This document shows, one piece after another, positions 36,780-45,716 of a stretch of DNA of 64,000 bases. The position numbers and the translations under genes were made by a program. A model generated the notes under the pieces. It was given only the letters and a program-made list of their open reading frames with translations. It had not been told where the DNA came from and made no database searches. Origin of the DNA: Laspinema sp. D2d (GTDB taxonomy: Bacteria; Cyanobacteriota; Cyanobacteriia; Cyanobacteriales; Laspinemataceae); assembly GCF_025370755.1 (NCBI RefSeq), contig NZ_JAMXFC010000010.1, forward strand, positions 1-64,000. Reading direction: 5' to 3'. Within the stretch, counting starts at the first letter, position 1. Every line of letters starts with the position of its first letter.

Positions 36780-37043
36780 ATGAACCCCTTAAATTCTTTA
36801 ACTTCTTGCTGTCGAAATTGTCGGTACTATGAGCCGGAAGGAAGACGGGGTGGGGCTTGCCAACAACTTAACGTTCCCGTTCAAGCCACCTGGAAATCCT
36901 GTTCTCTCGCTAGTCCCGCCTTTACGCCCTCTTGGAAAGCCCTGCAAGATCTAATCCAATGGGAACAGGAAAACCTGGATCGTACAACCGCAGCCAGTCT
37001 GACTACCCCAGAGCATTCCAAAGCTGAAGTGAATCGCCGCTAG
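36780..37043 (+). CDS. Small Cys-rich protein of unknown function
   Basis: An 87-residue protein. The N-terminal half has a CxxC (Cys11, Cys14, with Cys10 adjacent), Cys27 and Cys41, spaced like a small metal-binding knuckle: CCRNCRYYEPEGRRGGACQQLNVPVQ then WKSC. The C-terminal half is a charged helix. The sequence looks like a conserved cyanobacterial family, but I cannot name it. No signal peptide. It precedes the coiled-coil gene by 81 bases. Confidence 0.7.
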   Translation: MNPLNSLTSCCRNCRYYEPEGRRGGACQQLNVPVQATWKSCSLASPAFTPSWKALQDLIQWEQENLDRTTAASLTTPEHSKAEVNRR

Positions 37044-37124
37044 AACCGCTTTTTTAATCCTCCGTTCAATGCATTGTTTCGGTTGTTCTGTATTCTGGAA
37101 AAAGGAATTTACCCGATCCAGGAC

Positions 37125-38201
37125 ATGACCAGCCCAAAAACCCTAGAACAGCAGTTCAATAAAATCGCCAATTTATTAGAGAAAATTCAGAATTTAGGTT
37201 TAGATTCTGAAGATGGAGAGACGAATTTTTTATCGTCTCTTCATCAATTTGAAACAGTCACCCTTCCGTTTGAATTTGTACAACAGGGAATGAAACTCTG
37301 GGAGGCCATTTTTCCCCCAGAGTTGCTGCGATCGCTGGAAACAGAGGATCCAGAGACTTTAGAATCCTTGGCGATCGCTCTGAGTCAAACCCTACAAACC
37401 CAACTGACGATTTTAAACCCGTGGTTGCCTCTACTCACCACCCCTCCCGCATTAGTCGATAAAATCCGCGATCGCACCGCCGAAATTCAGCAAATTACTA
37501 CGGAAAAAGCCGAACTTTTAGCCGCTTCGGAGACCCTATTTCATCGGGAATTAGAACTCCATCAAGCAGGGGAAACTTTACAAAAGTTAAAACAGACGCA
37601 GGCAGAACTCACAGCAATTGAACAGGAATTAACAACCACGAATTTAGAAGACTTACGGCGAGAGATTGCTAACCGAGAAACTGCCCTAGAACAGGATCGC
37701 AATCAGCTAGAAACCCTCAAACGTCAACAAGCAGAAATTGAGGCGAAAATTGCGGCAATTCAAGGATTCAATCACAACATTTCCCAAGAATTAGAAAGAC
37801 TAAAACTGCGCCGTTCCACCTTACAAACCAGAACTCAACAACAAACTATCGAACTGATTACCTTAACCGAAACGGAACGACAACGCCTAGGAAGCGCGTT
37901 GCTGCCGTTGTTAGCAGAATTAGAGGAACAGCAGTTAGCCTACCAGAATGCTCAAGAAGAATTATCCCAAGCCATTACTGATTTTAATTGCTATCAACAA
38001 GAAACCCATGAATTAATTACCCATTTAAAAATTCATTATCAAACTGATGTAGAATTAGGGCAAAAATTGCCCATCAATCGCCCTAAAATTGAGGCTATAA
38101 TTGAGAAGATTCAGAAGAATTTATCTGAACTGGATCAGGAATTAAGGAGTGCTCAACAGCAACATGAGCGATCGCAGGAAAAAACCATTATCACCTTTTG
38201 A
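37125..38201 (+). CDS. Long coiled-coil protein of unknown function
   Basis: A 358-residue protein. After about 125 residues of mixed sequence, residues 130-355 are almost continuous coiled coil rich in Gln, Glu, Leu and Thr (for example AELTAIEQELTTTNLEDLRREI). There are no transmembrane or enzymatic motifs. I do not recognise a family. The ATG at 37125 is chosen; a TTG at 37074 would add 17 residues. It ends 14 bases before the convergent dehydrogenase gene. Confidence 0.65.
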   Translation: MTSPKTLEQQFNKIANLLEKIQNLGLDSEDGETNFLSSLHQFETVTLPFEFVQQGMKLWEAIFPPELLRSLETEDPETLESLAIALSQTLQTQLTILNPWLPLLTTPPALVDKIRDRTAEIQQITTEKAELLAASETLFHRELELHQAGETLQKLKQTQAELTAIEQELTTTNLEDLRREIANRETALEQDRNQLETLKRQQAEIEAKIAAIQGFNHNISQELERLKLRRSTLQTRTQQQTIELITLTETERQRLGSALLPLLAELEEQQLAYQNAQEELSQAITDFNCYQQETHELITHLKIHYQTDVELGQKLPINRPKIEAIIEKIQKNLSELDQELRSAQQQHERSQEKTIITF

Positions 38202-38215
38202 GGGAAAATCCGATT

Positions 38216-39199
38216 TCAACCCAGACGGGGTGAACCTAACCGACTCAGCAGCATTAGAGACCAAGGCAGATTAAAATTGGGAACGAGTCCAGCATAAGGT
38301 CTCAATTGAGGGACCGCAAAAGGGAGGACAAAGCGTAGGGATCGCAAGGACACTGGGGAGGTGCCATCTTCATCTACCAGTCCATACCGTTGCGCCACTT
38401 CTGCCACAATCTGCACCCGTCCGGTATGCTGCATTACCGTGGGATCCGCAGCTAAGGCAGCGATCGCCCGTCCGGTGAGGAGAGGGGTTTCCCAGTTGTA
38501 CCGTTCTCGGAATCCTGAAAATTGGCGATCGTCCGTCTCACTTACGGCCATTTGATCCACCATACTGGACATGAGTTCCGTTCCCACAATCCCCGGCCAA
38601 ATCGAGAGGGAGGTAACATTATAGGGTTTGAGTTCTACTGCCATATCTGCGGCGAGGCGATCGCAACCGGATTTACCCACCCCATAAGGCACTCCGAAAA
38701 TATAAGATAGCCCTCCCCAAGAAGAAATGGTACAAATCAGCCCCTGCTGACGCGGAGTCATCATGCGGGCCGCCAAAACGCTGGTCACATAGTGACTTCG
38801 CAGACCCACATTGTTACAAGCATCCCAAAAACTCGGTTCACTCTCCCAGAATGGGCGACCCTGACTCTTCATCAAGGTTTGCACCCCAGCATATACATTA
38901 TTTACCAACAGGTCAAGCTGTCCGAACTCCGATTGAATCCGGTCAAACAGCGATCGCACTTGGTCATCATCACTGTGGTCCACCTGGACGGGAATACATA
39001 GCCCGCCTGCCGCTTCTACTGCCGCTTCCGTCTCTTTCAGACTCCCGGCAAGTTCCCCCTCTCCCCTCGTCGGGTCCAGACTCCGCCCAGTGATATACAC
39101 CGTCGCCCCCGCTTCCCCCAGTCCAATGGCAATCCCTTTGCCCAGGCCCCTGGTCGCCCCGGTCACAACTGCAACTTTGCCTTCTAGTGATTTAGTCAT
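38216..39199 (-). CDS. Short-chain dehydrogenase/reductase (DHRS1-like)
   Basis: A 327-residue SDR, longer than the classical 250. NAD(P) motif is TGATRGLGKG (13-22), then LVNNVYAG, the catalytic Ser in TISSWGG and YGVGK (Tyr and Lys). The insertion EGELAGSLKETEAAVEAAGGL and the C-terminal extension are typical of the DHRS1 branch. Substrate unknown. It stands alone, convergent with the coiled-coil gene and divergent from arfB. Confidence 0.88.
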   Translation of the reverse strand: MTKSLEGKVAVVTGATRGLGKGIAIGLGEAGATVYITGRSLDPTRGEGELAGSLKETEAAVEAAGGLCIPVQVDHSDDDQVRSLFDRIQSEFGQLDLLVNNVYAGVQTLMKSQGRPFWESEPSFWDACNNVGLRSHYVTSVLAARMMTPRQQGLICTISSWGGLSYIFGVPYGVGKSGCDRLAADMAVELKPYNVTSLSIWPGIVGTELMSSMVDQMAVSETDDRQFSGFRERYNWETPLLTGRAIAALAADPTVMQHTGRVQIVAEVAQRYGLVDEDGTSPVSLRSLRFVLPFAVPQLRPYAGLVPNFNLPWSLMLLSRLGSPRLG

Positions 39200-39343
39200 G
39201 ATGAATTGATGATTATTTGGGTTATGAATGTTTTAATTAATGAATCATTTTACTACAAGCATTAAGGTAGGGTGGTGATTGGTCTTGAGTCACGGGCTAT
39301 TTTTATAAGGTATCTCCGCCAACTCGCTGATTCCCCGATGGGC

Positions 39344-39349
39344 TATAAT
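39344..39349 (+). promoter_or_regulatory. Candidate -10 element for arfB
   Basis: A perfect TATAAT lies 79 bases before the arfB start. No good -35 hexamer is visible at the right distance, so support is weak. Confidence 0.3.
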
Positions 39350-39427
39350 AGAATAGCGATCGCCGCTGCCAATCCTCTAACAAGTTGCTAAACCAACCCA
39401 GTGAAATTCTCATTTTATTCTTAAATT

Positions 39428-39841
39428 ATGCTACAAATTTCCAACACCGTCAGTATCCTAGAAAACGAAATTCAAATTAGTGCGGTTCGTTCTCAAGGGG
39501 CAGGGGGGCAAAATGTAAATAAGGTGGCAACCGCGATTCATTTACGTTTTGATATTAAAGCATCCTCCCTACCGGAACGCTATAAAAATCGCCTATTGAC
39601 TCTCAGCGATCATCGGATTACCCAAGAGGGTGTCATTATTATAAAAGCCCAAGAATCTCGCAGTCAGTTAGAAAACCGTAATGAAGCCTTGATGCGCTTA
39701 CAAGAACTGATTAAAAGTGCGGTTGCTGTCCCTAAAAAGCGTTTTAAAAGCAAACCCACCCGCAGTTCTCAGCGCAAACGCCTCGATAGCAAAACAAAGC
39801 GGGGACAGATTAAAGCGATGAGACGGACGGTTATGGATTAA
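39428..39841 (+). CDS. arfB: Alternative ribosome-rescue peptidyl-tRNA hydrolase ArfB
   Basis: A 137-residue release-factor homologue. The GGQ motif (26-28) lies in QGAGGQNVNK, as in ArfB/YaeJ, and there is no codon-recognition domain. The basic C-terminal tail (KKRFKSKPTRSSQRKRLDSKTKRGQIKAMRR) is the part that enters the empty mRNA channel of stalled ribosomes. It acts as a back-up to tmRNA, hydrolysing peptidyl-tRNA. Confidence 0.92.
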   Translation: MLQISNTVSILENEIQISAVRSQGAGGQNVNKVATAIHLRFDIKASSLPERYKNRLLTLSDHRITQEGVIIIKAQESRSQLENRNEALMRLQELIKSAVAVPKKRFKSKPTRSSQRKRLDSKTKRGQIKAMRRTVMD

Positions 39842-39934
39842 TCATCCGGATTAAAACAGAGGCGAGATTGATTTTAGGTAATTTTTTTGAAACTTGATAT
39901 TGAGTGGCAAACTTATGCCACTCAACTCAAATGA

Positions 39935-40840
39935 CTATGAGCGGCTAAAACGTTGCAGTAACTCTTCCCGAGAAAGGGTTAATAACAACGGAGTTAATTC
40001 TTCATCGGATACCTGCAATGATGCCTCAATAATGGAAATCAGTTCTTCATCAATCGAACCAAATCTAAACCGTAAAATATTTTCAACTGTTTTCTTCCGG
40101 TGTTCTTCGACCCCTTGTTGGATTCCTTCCTGTAAGGTGGCTTCTCGCCACTCTAAATAAGCTGGGGATAAGTTCATAATTAACTCCCGATTTTCTTCAT
40201 CTTGATTTTGCCTGAGTTGTACGTTGATGCGCCAGTTTGAGAGAATTTCTAACAAGTTGCGCCGAAATGGATGTCCCTGGGGTAGAGAGAGTAATTCATT
40301 CACGGCTTGTTGTTGGGTGGTCCCTCTTCCTAAGACTCGCAACCATAGGGTATTGAGGTTGGCGGGGAGTTGGTCGATCGCCACCAGTGCGGTCTTCTCA
40401 AATTCTGGCATAAAATAAATACCCCGTATCCAATTTCCTGACTGATCCAGTTGGGCACCAAATCCGTTCACCAGTCTTTCGGAACAGGAGGGGGACAATA
40501 CCCAGAGTCGCGGTAAGTCGGATTCATCGAGGGAGTTCTTCTCTCGTCGCGCTTGTCGCAAGAGGTCTCCTTGTAGGGAGTAGAGTTTGAGTTTGCAGGT
40601 TCTAATCTCAACGGGGGTGGGTGGGTTTCTAAAAACTTCAAACAAGCCGGTTGTAGCTGCCATTTGTCCCAAAACTCCCAGGGTTTCTGGTGCAGTGGAG
40701 GGAGTAGCAGCCGGAACGAAATAGACATCGATTTGTCGCACTTCACTGGGAACATCACGACTGGTTTGGACTTGTCCCAGATAGGCTAATAATTCCTCTA
40801 AATATTGTTTCGCAAATTGGTCATGAGCAGTTCGGGTCAT
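39935..40840 (-). CDS. Rpn/PD-(D/E)XK nuclease-like protein with DUF4351
   Basis: A 301-residue protein of the large cyanobacterial group annotated as Rpn-family or putative transposase. The N-terminus (TAHDQFAKQYLEELLAYLG, VRQIDVYFVP, VEIRTCKLKLYS) has the acidic and Lys positions of a PD-(D/E)XK fold. The C-terminal 60 residues (NILRFRFGSIDEELISIIEASLQVSDEELTPLLLTL) are DUF4351. These multicopy genes promote recombination in E. coli; here the role is unknown. The ATG at 40840 is preferred over a longer frame to 40924. Confidence 0.75.
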   Translation of the reverse strand: MTRTAHDQFAKQYLEELLAYLGQVQTSRDVPSEVRQIDVYFVPAATPSTAPETLGVLGQMAATTGLFEVFRNPPTPVEIRTCKLKLYSLQGDLLRQARREKNSLDESDLPRLWVLSPSCSERLVNGFGAQLDQSGNWIRGIYFMPEFEKTALVAIDQLPANLNTLWLRVLGRGTTQQQAVNELLSLPQGHPFRRNLLEILSNWRINVQLRQNQDEENRELIMNLSPAYLEWREATLQEGIQQGVEEHRKKTVENILRFRFGSIDEELISIIEASLQVSDEELTPLLLTLSREELLQRFSRS

Positions 40841-40935
40841 GATTTGGTTTAATTGCGGATATCCCTGATATTGAAAATAGGAGTGGTTTGGCAAAGCCTG
40901 TACACTCCTATTATTATAAATCAATTTTTTGTCGG

Positions 40936-41577
40936 TTATGAGAAATTTAAACCGATGCCTTTGTGATTGAATTCTTCTACGGTTTGTTGCGAGAGTTCGT
41001 GGGAGGAAATGGCTCTCAACATGGCGAGGGGTAATGTTAAGTGATGCGCCCCGGCTTGTAAGGAGGCGGCGGCTTCTTCTGGGGATTTAATACTGGCGGC
41101 GAGAATTTCTACATCGCTGCCTTTTAAAATATCAGCCATCGATCGCACTAAGGCAATGCCATCCCCTAATAATCGGGTAGCGCGATTGACATAGGCGATC
41201 GCCATTTTTGCCCCCGCTTCCTTAGCGACGGCGGCTTGGGCGGCACTATAAATGGCGGTGACGGAACAAGGTATGTCTGGAGATAGATGCGCGACGACTT
41301 CAAACCCAATGGGTGTAGCGGGAACTTTTAAAATAGTGCGATCGCCGATAATATCCCGCGCTTTTTGGCCTTCTTTGACCATGCCCTGAAAATCCGATGC
41401 TGTAAGCTGGTAAAATAAGGGTCCCGATGTGAGGGTTACCAATGTTTTCAACGTCTCCTCGGGAGATAACTCACTGGTTGCCAATAAGGTTGGATTGGTG
41501 GTGATGCCTTTCACCCAGCCCATTTTTTGGGCCAGTTCGGCTTCTGCGGCGATCGCTGAATCTAAATAAATTGCCAT
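40936..41577 (-). CDS. Transaldolase / fructose-6-phosphate aldolase family protein
   Basis: A 213-residue aldolase of the FSA/TalC group. The Schiff-base Lys84 is in ILKVPATPIG; other family segments are GITTNPTLLA at 24-33 and GAHHLTLPLAML near the end. It is the short type, too small for a classical transaldolase. It would split or form fructose-6-phosphate, or act as a transaldolase. Start ATG 41577 removes a 19-residue extension without homology. It diverges from the radical SAM gene, 56 bases between starts. Confidence 0.87.
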   Translation of the reverse strand: MAIYLDSAIAAEAELAQKMGWVKGITTNPTLLATSELSPEETLKTLVTLTSGPLFYQLTASDFQGMVKEGQKARDIIGDRTILKVPATPIGFEVVAHLSPDIPCSVTAIYSAAQAAVAKEAGAKMAIAYVNRATRLLGDGIALVRSMADILKGSDVEILAASIKSPEEAAASLQAGAHHLTLPLAMLRAISSHELSQQTVEEFNHKGIGLNFS

Positions 41578-41633
41578 GATTTTTTCCCGTTCAGTTCCAT
41601 CCCAAAAATACGGGAAATTGGCATATCTTGACA

Positions 41634-42260
41634 ATGGACCCTATTCCAACCCTTAACCCCATGACCTTACTGAACTTGGCCGAACTTTGTCCCATTACCC
41701 GTACTCTCGGTCCGGGTCAGCGGTTTGCAATTTGGGTGCAAGGCTGTTGTTTTAACTGTTCCGGTTGTATCTCTCCAGATTGGATTCCCCAGGTGTCGGG
41801 GACTTGGGTGGAACCGGGACGGTTGGCGGAGATGATTTTATCGGTCCCGGGAACGGAAGGATTAACGGTTTCTGGGGGAGAACCGATGTTACAAGCGCAG
41901 GCACTCAGTGAATTATTTGCACGTTTGGCCGGGGTGGATTGTTCGATTATCTGCTATACCGGGTTTACATTAGAACAGTTACAGGCCAAATCTGACCCAG
42001 CGATCGCCCGGGTATTATCCCAAATTGATGTGTTAATTGATGGACTTTATAGACCTGAACTCAACGATAACCAAGGGTGGCGCGGTTCTGCTAATCAACG
42101 GGTGCATTTTCTCACCCCTCGGTTGTTAGGTGAAGCGCCTGCATTTTCTTCTCGTCTGCGGGATGTGGAAATTCACCTGAGAAATGATTCCGCGTTGATG
42201 GTGGGTGTACCGCCTCGCCATTTCTCTGATACCTTTAAACAGGTGATTGATAACCGTTGA
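41634..42260 (+). CDS. NrdG-like radical SAM activating enzyme
   Basis: A 208-residue protein. The radical SAM cluster motif CxxxCxxC is Cys38-Cys42-Cys45 in QGCCFNCSGC, and the SAM-binding LTVSGGEPMLQ follows at about 80-90. It resembles the activase of anaerobic ribonucleotide reductase, but no nrdD is in the window, so its glycyl-radical or other target is unknown. The start could also be TTG 41628 or the internal ATG at residue 10. It ends 11 bases before the SDR gene. Confidence 0.85.
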   Translation: MDPIPTLNPMTLLNLAELCPITRTLGPGQRFAIWVQGCCFNCSGCISPDWIPQVSGTWVEPGRLAEMILSVPGTEGLTVSGGEPMLQAQALSELFARLAGVDCSIICYTGFTLEQLQAKSDPAIARVLSQIDVLIDGLYRPELNDNQGWRGSANQRVHFLTPRLLGEAPAFSSRLRDVEIHLRNDSALMVGVPPRHFSDTFKQVIDNR

Positions 42261-42271
42261 TAGCAAGAATT

Positions 42272-43045
42272 ATGGTGTCCCTCAAGGGTAAAATTGTTTT
42301 AATTACAGGTGCAAGTAGTGGGATTGGGGCCGCTTGCGCCCAATTGTTGGCCCAGGCGGGTGCTAACTTAATTTTAGCGGCGCGGCGTTTGGAACGGGTG
42401 CAGGCATTAGGGACTCAACTGGCGCAACAGTATCAGATTCAGACTCATGTTTTGGGGTTGGATGTCTGCGATCGCCAAGCAGTTGACGCTACCTTATCCA
42501 ATCTTCCCAACCCTTGGAATCAGATTGATATTTTAGTCAATAATGCCGGTTTGAGTCGGGGATTATCCAAACTCCATGAAGGCAATATTGATGACTGGGA
42601 GGAAATGCTGGATACCAATGTCAAAGGATTGCTCTATGTGACTCGCGCAGTGGTACCCGGGATGGTGGAACGGCAAGCGGGTCATGTGGTGAATATAGGC
42701 TCGATCGCTGGTCGGGTGGCCTATCCGGGTGGGAATGTGTACTGTGCCTCAAAAGCCGCTGTCCGGGCGATTTCCGACGGTTTGAAGCAAGATTTAATCG
42801 GGACTCCGGTGCGGGTGACGGAAATTGAACCGGGTTTAGTTGAAACAGAATTCAGTCTCGTCCGCTTTCATGGCGATCGCGATCGCGCCGACAAGGTATA
42901 TCAAGATTTAACGCCCCTCACTGGGGAGGATATTGCGGATTTAGTGCTGTTTTCTGTCACTCGACCCCCCCATGTGAATATTAGCGAAATGTTAGTTGTC
43001 CCGGTGGATCAGGCGAATGCGACCCTTGTTCATCGCCGACGCTAA
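42272..43045 (+). CDS. SDR-family NAD(P)-dependent oxidoreductase (YdfG-like)
   Basis: A 257-residue classical SDR. The cofactor motif is TGASSGIG at about 12-19, NNAGLSRG follows, and the catalytic Ser-Tyr-Lys is in NIGSIAG and YCASK. The C-terminal IEPGLVETEFSLVRFHGD matches serine/3-hydroxy acid dehydrogenases such as YdfG. It is probably co-transcribed with the preceding radical SAM gene. A TTG start overlapping that gene (42257) is possible; the ATG at 42272 is preferred. Confidence 0.88.
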   Translation: MVSLKGKIVLITGASSGIGAACAQLLAQAGANLILAARRLERVQALGTQLAQQYQIQTHVLGLDVCDRQAVDATLSNLPNPWNQIDILVNNAGLSRGLSKLHEGNIDDWEEMLDTNVKGLLYVTRAVVPGMVERQAGHVVNIGSIAGRVAYPGGNVYCASKAAVRAISDGLKQDLIGTPVRVTEIEPGLVETEFSLVRFHGDRDRADKVYQDLTPLTGEDIADLVLFSVTRPPHVNISEMLVVPVDQANATLVHRRR

Positions 43046-43102
43046 ACTGAATGAAAGATGCGCATGAAGGACAGACTACAGATGCAATTTAGGACTCAGG
43101 GT

Positions 43103-43312
43103 GAAGGGTTAACCCGAAACTTCTTACAGAGTTCTCAAAAGCCCCCCTTCTTAAGGGGGGTTGGGGGGATCAATCCAGACTTTTCCAACACCTCTAATCG
43201 CCCAACAGGGTTAACTAGAAACGTTTCGCAGAACCCTCAAAAGCCCCCCTTCTTAAGGGGGGTTGGGGGGATCAATCCAGACTTTTCCAACACCTCTAAT
43301 CCCCCAATTCAG
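43103..43312. repeat. 102-bp tandem duplication carrying a GCCCCCC/GGGGGG foldback
   Basis: Two copies with period 102 bases, each containing AAAAGCCCCCCTTCTTAAGG GGGGTTGGGG-type foldback sequence followed by a conserved CAATCCAGACTTTTCCAAC tail. Since 102 is a multiple of three, a frame runs through both copies and looks like a repeated protein, but it is repeat DNA. A related shorter foldback lies near 49133-49166. Confidence 0.88.
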
Positions 43313-43401
43313 GGCAATATTCCCGGCAAACCGACTCTCAACTTAGCGAGGGTTGAGGGTTGGGGTGATTTGTGCTGTACCAGATCTTGGGGAATAGCAT
43401 C

Positions 43402-44880
43402 ATGACACTGGCAAAGCTCAAAGCACAAGCGAAACAAGGCGATTTGCGGGCGATCGCTGCCTTGATTGATGAGAGTTTAACCCCCCACGGCATGAGAGCA
43501 CAGGTGCGTTTGCATCAGGGTTTATTGTCCGTCAGTGTTCATGCGCCGACTCCCAAACATCGGCAACGGTGCGTTTCTACGATTCGGGAACTATTGACCA
43601 AGCTGAAAATTCCGGCAATCGCGCGGGTCCGGATTTTGGGCAAAAATCGCGATCGCTCAGTGATTTGGAGTGAAGAATTTGCCCTCGGCAATGGAACTGA
43701 TGTGCGAAACGGTGCTACCCGGCGGCGCAAACCGCAAAATAACCACAAAACAGATGCTTTTGTAGGGGGATTATCCCGAGTTACCCCTCGGTCCTCCTCC
43801 GGTGATCGGATACAACGGAGGCGATCGCGCCCTGCCAAACTCCAAAAAGACCCGTGGTTAGCGGTTAATTTATCCGTCTTGTTTCCCGGACTCGGACAGA
43901 TTTATGCAGGGAAAATTTTTCGCGGGTTGGGAATTATTTTGATTGAAGCCGTTTTAATTACTGTGGCAGTCATTGCGTTCTTTAGTCCCGAAGGAAATAC
44001 CCTAACCAGTTTGGGATTAGTCTTGCCCATTCTTGGCATTTATTTGGTCAATATTATCGATGCTCATCGATGTTTTAAAACCCTTTCTTTTTTACGATTG
44101 GAACGGGTTCTTAAAAATAAAAGAAATAAAAATAATCCTTGGGTTGCCGTATTTTTATCTCAATTGTTACCCGGACTAGGCCATATCTATTTAAGAAACT
44201 TTGGGCTAGGTGCAGTCTTGATGATTAGCCTAATTGTCGCCTCTAATATTGCCCGATTTCATCCGGGATGGTTGCTGGTTCCGCCGTTGCTGTATGCGAT
44301 CGCCTGTTATCATGCTTATTTTTCCTGTCCGCGATCGGCCCTCCATTCCCAGGACCCGATTGTGATGATTGTCATTTTAATTGTCGCCTTCAAGCTCACA
44401 GGGATTTTGATTCCCGCTTGGGTCGAACATGATTTTGTACAACGGTTTACGATTCCCAGTGATTCAATGATTCCCACCCTCCGTTCTGGGGACCAAATCC
44501 TTGCGCTCAAAGCTCGGGGGCGTCCTCCACAAAAGGGCGATTTGATTGTCTTCCGTGCTCCGGAATTTGCGAAAACTCTTGACCCCAATGCGGGCGATTT
44601 ATTTATCAAACGTACCATCGGGATGCCCTTAGACGTCCTCCGGCTCAAGGATGGGATTATTTATATCAATAATGATCCGCTTTCTGAGGACTATGTTGAA
44701 GGTCCGGCCCAGTATAATTTAGAACCGCAAGTAGTTCCGGCAGATAGTTATTTTGTATTAGGAGACAATCGTAACAATAGTTTTGATTCTCACGTTTGGG
44801 GCTATGTACCGAGAAATCACATTATCGGCAAGGCGTATAAAATATACTGGCCTCCAGAACGGATCGGACCATTGCGGTAA
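43402..44880 (+). CDS. lepB: Multi-domain signal peptidase I
   Basis: A 492-residue protein, more than twice the usual cyanobacterial LepB. Residues about 1-80 are a soluble domain (LAKLKAQAKQGDLRAIAALIDESL) not found in normal LepB; residues 150-325 hold four or more transmembrane segments including two LFPGLGQIYAGK/LLPGLGHIYLRN motifs, like those of TM2-type proteins. The peptidase follows: Ser355 in IPSDSMIPTL and Lys403 in LFIKRTIG, with the C-terminal GDNRNNSFDSHVWGYVP box. The catalytic pair is intact, so the protein should cut signal peptides on the periplasmic side. Confidence 0.88.
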   Translation: MTLAKLKAQAKQGDLRAIAALIDESLTPHGMRAQVRLHQGLLSVSVHAPTPKHRQRCVSTIRELLTKLKIPAIARVRILGKNRDRSVIWSEEFALGNGTDVRNGATRRRKPQNNHKTDAFVGGLSRVTPRSSSGDRIQRRRSRPAKLQKDPWLAVNLSVLFPGLGQIYAGKIFRGLGIILIEAVLITVAVIAFFSPEGNTLTSLGLVLPILGIYLVNIIDAHRCFKTLSFLRLERVLKNKRNKNNPWVAVFLSQLLPGLGHIYLRNFGLGAVLMISLIVASNIARFHPGWLLVPPLLYAIACYHAYFSCPRSALHSQDPIVMIVILIVAFKLTGILIPAWVEHDFVQRFTIPSDSMIPTLRSGDQILALKARGRPPQKGDLIVFRAPEFAKTLDPNAGDLFIKRTIGMPLDVLRLKDGIIYINNDPLSEDYVEGPAQYNLEPQVVPADSYFVLGDNRNNSFDSHVWGYVPRNHIIGKAYKIYWPPERIGPLR

Positions 44881-44891
44881 ATCCGGGTAGG

Positions 44892-44932
44892 GGAGTGTTT
44901 AGAAACCTGCCCAGCAAGTCTCTAAACACTCC
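44892..44932. terminator. Bidirectional hairpin between lepB and the beta-barrel gene
   Basis: GGAGTGTTTAGA (44892-44903) pairs perfectly with TCTAAACACTCC (44921-44932), between convergent genes. It probably terminates both. Confidence 0.65.
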
Positions 44933-44948
44933 ACCCGATCGCCCCGGC

Positions 44949-45467
44949 TTAAAATCGTAAACCGACGCCGCCTTGGACAGAAACGGCGGGTTTGCTTTCA
45001 TCGTCATAAGCATCGAGGGCAATCACCGCATTCCCAAAGACGATAAATCGGGTATTAGGAACCGCGAAATCTACCCCGGGTTGAATGGCAAAGCTGACTT
45101 TTTGACCCACGGGAGTATCCCCAGTGGCGAGGGCCGCCCCTGCACCCAAATAAATATCGGTTTGCCAGGTGAGGGGATAGTCGTAGGAAATGGTGGGAAC
45201 GACTGCGGTCCCATCGCCGCTAAAAAATGCCTGAGCGCGTAATGAAATCGGCACGGGGAGCAGTTTATAGCGGCCTGATAGTAAAAAAGCGTTTTCCCGA
45301 TCGCCATCGAGTTCGCTGATTCCAGCAGATCCACCAATCCCAATATAGCTCCCATACGCGGCTTGAGCCGATGCCGGTTGACTCCCCAGGGCTAAACTGC
45401 TGGCGATCGCGCCGGTCCCTAACATGAGTGCACCCAAAGTCGATCCAATTTTTTTCAGACGTTCCAT
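44949..45467 (-). CDS. Predicted exported beta-barrel protein
   Basis: A 172-residue protein with a clear signal peptide: positive start MERLKK, hydrophobic core, cleavage after ASA near residue 34. The remainder alternates polar and hydrophobic residues in strands (YGSYIGIGGSAGISEL, AFLLSGRYKLLPVPISLRAQAFF) and ends with Phe (GGVGLRF), as outer-membrane barrels do. Eight strands would fit the length. No family name can be given with confidence; function unknown. Confidence 0.75.
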   Translation of the reverse strand: MERLKKIGSTLGALMLGTGAIASSLALGSQPASAQAAYGSYIGIGGSAGISELDGDRENAFLLSGRYKLLPVPISLRAQAFFSGDGTAVVPTISYDYPLTWQTDIYLGAGAALATGDTPVGQKVSFAIQPGVDFAVPNTRFIVFGNAVIALDAYDDESKPAVSVQGGVGLRF

Positions 45468-45716
45468 TTCCCTACTCCTCTATCCCACTAAAAACGAATA
45501 CTTCCAATGTTCCGTCGATTCTAGCTTAAGTTGAATCGATGGAACATCACCCAGTCCGTTTCCCTATCCCCTCGGGAACGGCAAAACCCAGAGAATTCAA
45601 GGGTCTGAATCAAGGGTGAACCCGGGTTAACCCGGTTCAAAAATTTCCGTATTTCAACCCTCAAGCTGGTTTCAGGTCTGGCATTCGGAACAGAGGCCCT
45701 GGGGAAAACCCACCTT
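45468..45716. other. Intergenic region, beta-barrel / pentapeptide genes
   Basis: 249 bases. It contains a near-perfect inverted repeat, GAACCCGGGTT (45618-45628) with AACCCGGTTC (45629-45638), without a T-run. Otherwise nothing recognisable. Confidence 0.45.

Noticed and set aside
43058-43405. 115-codon frame upstream of lepB with a repeated PPFLRGVGGINPDFSN segment
   Set aside because: The protein repeat is simply the 102-bp DNA repeat translated; the same foldback occurs in non-coding DNA elsewhere.
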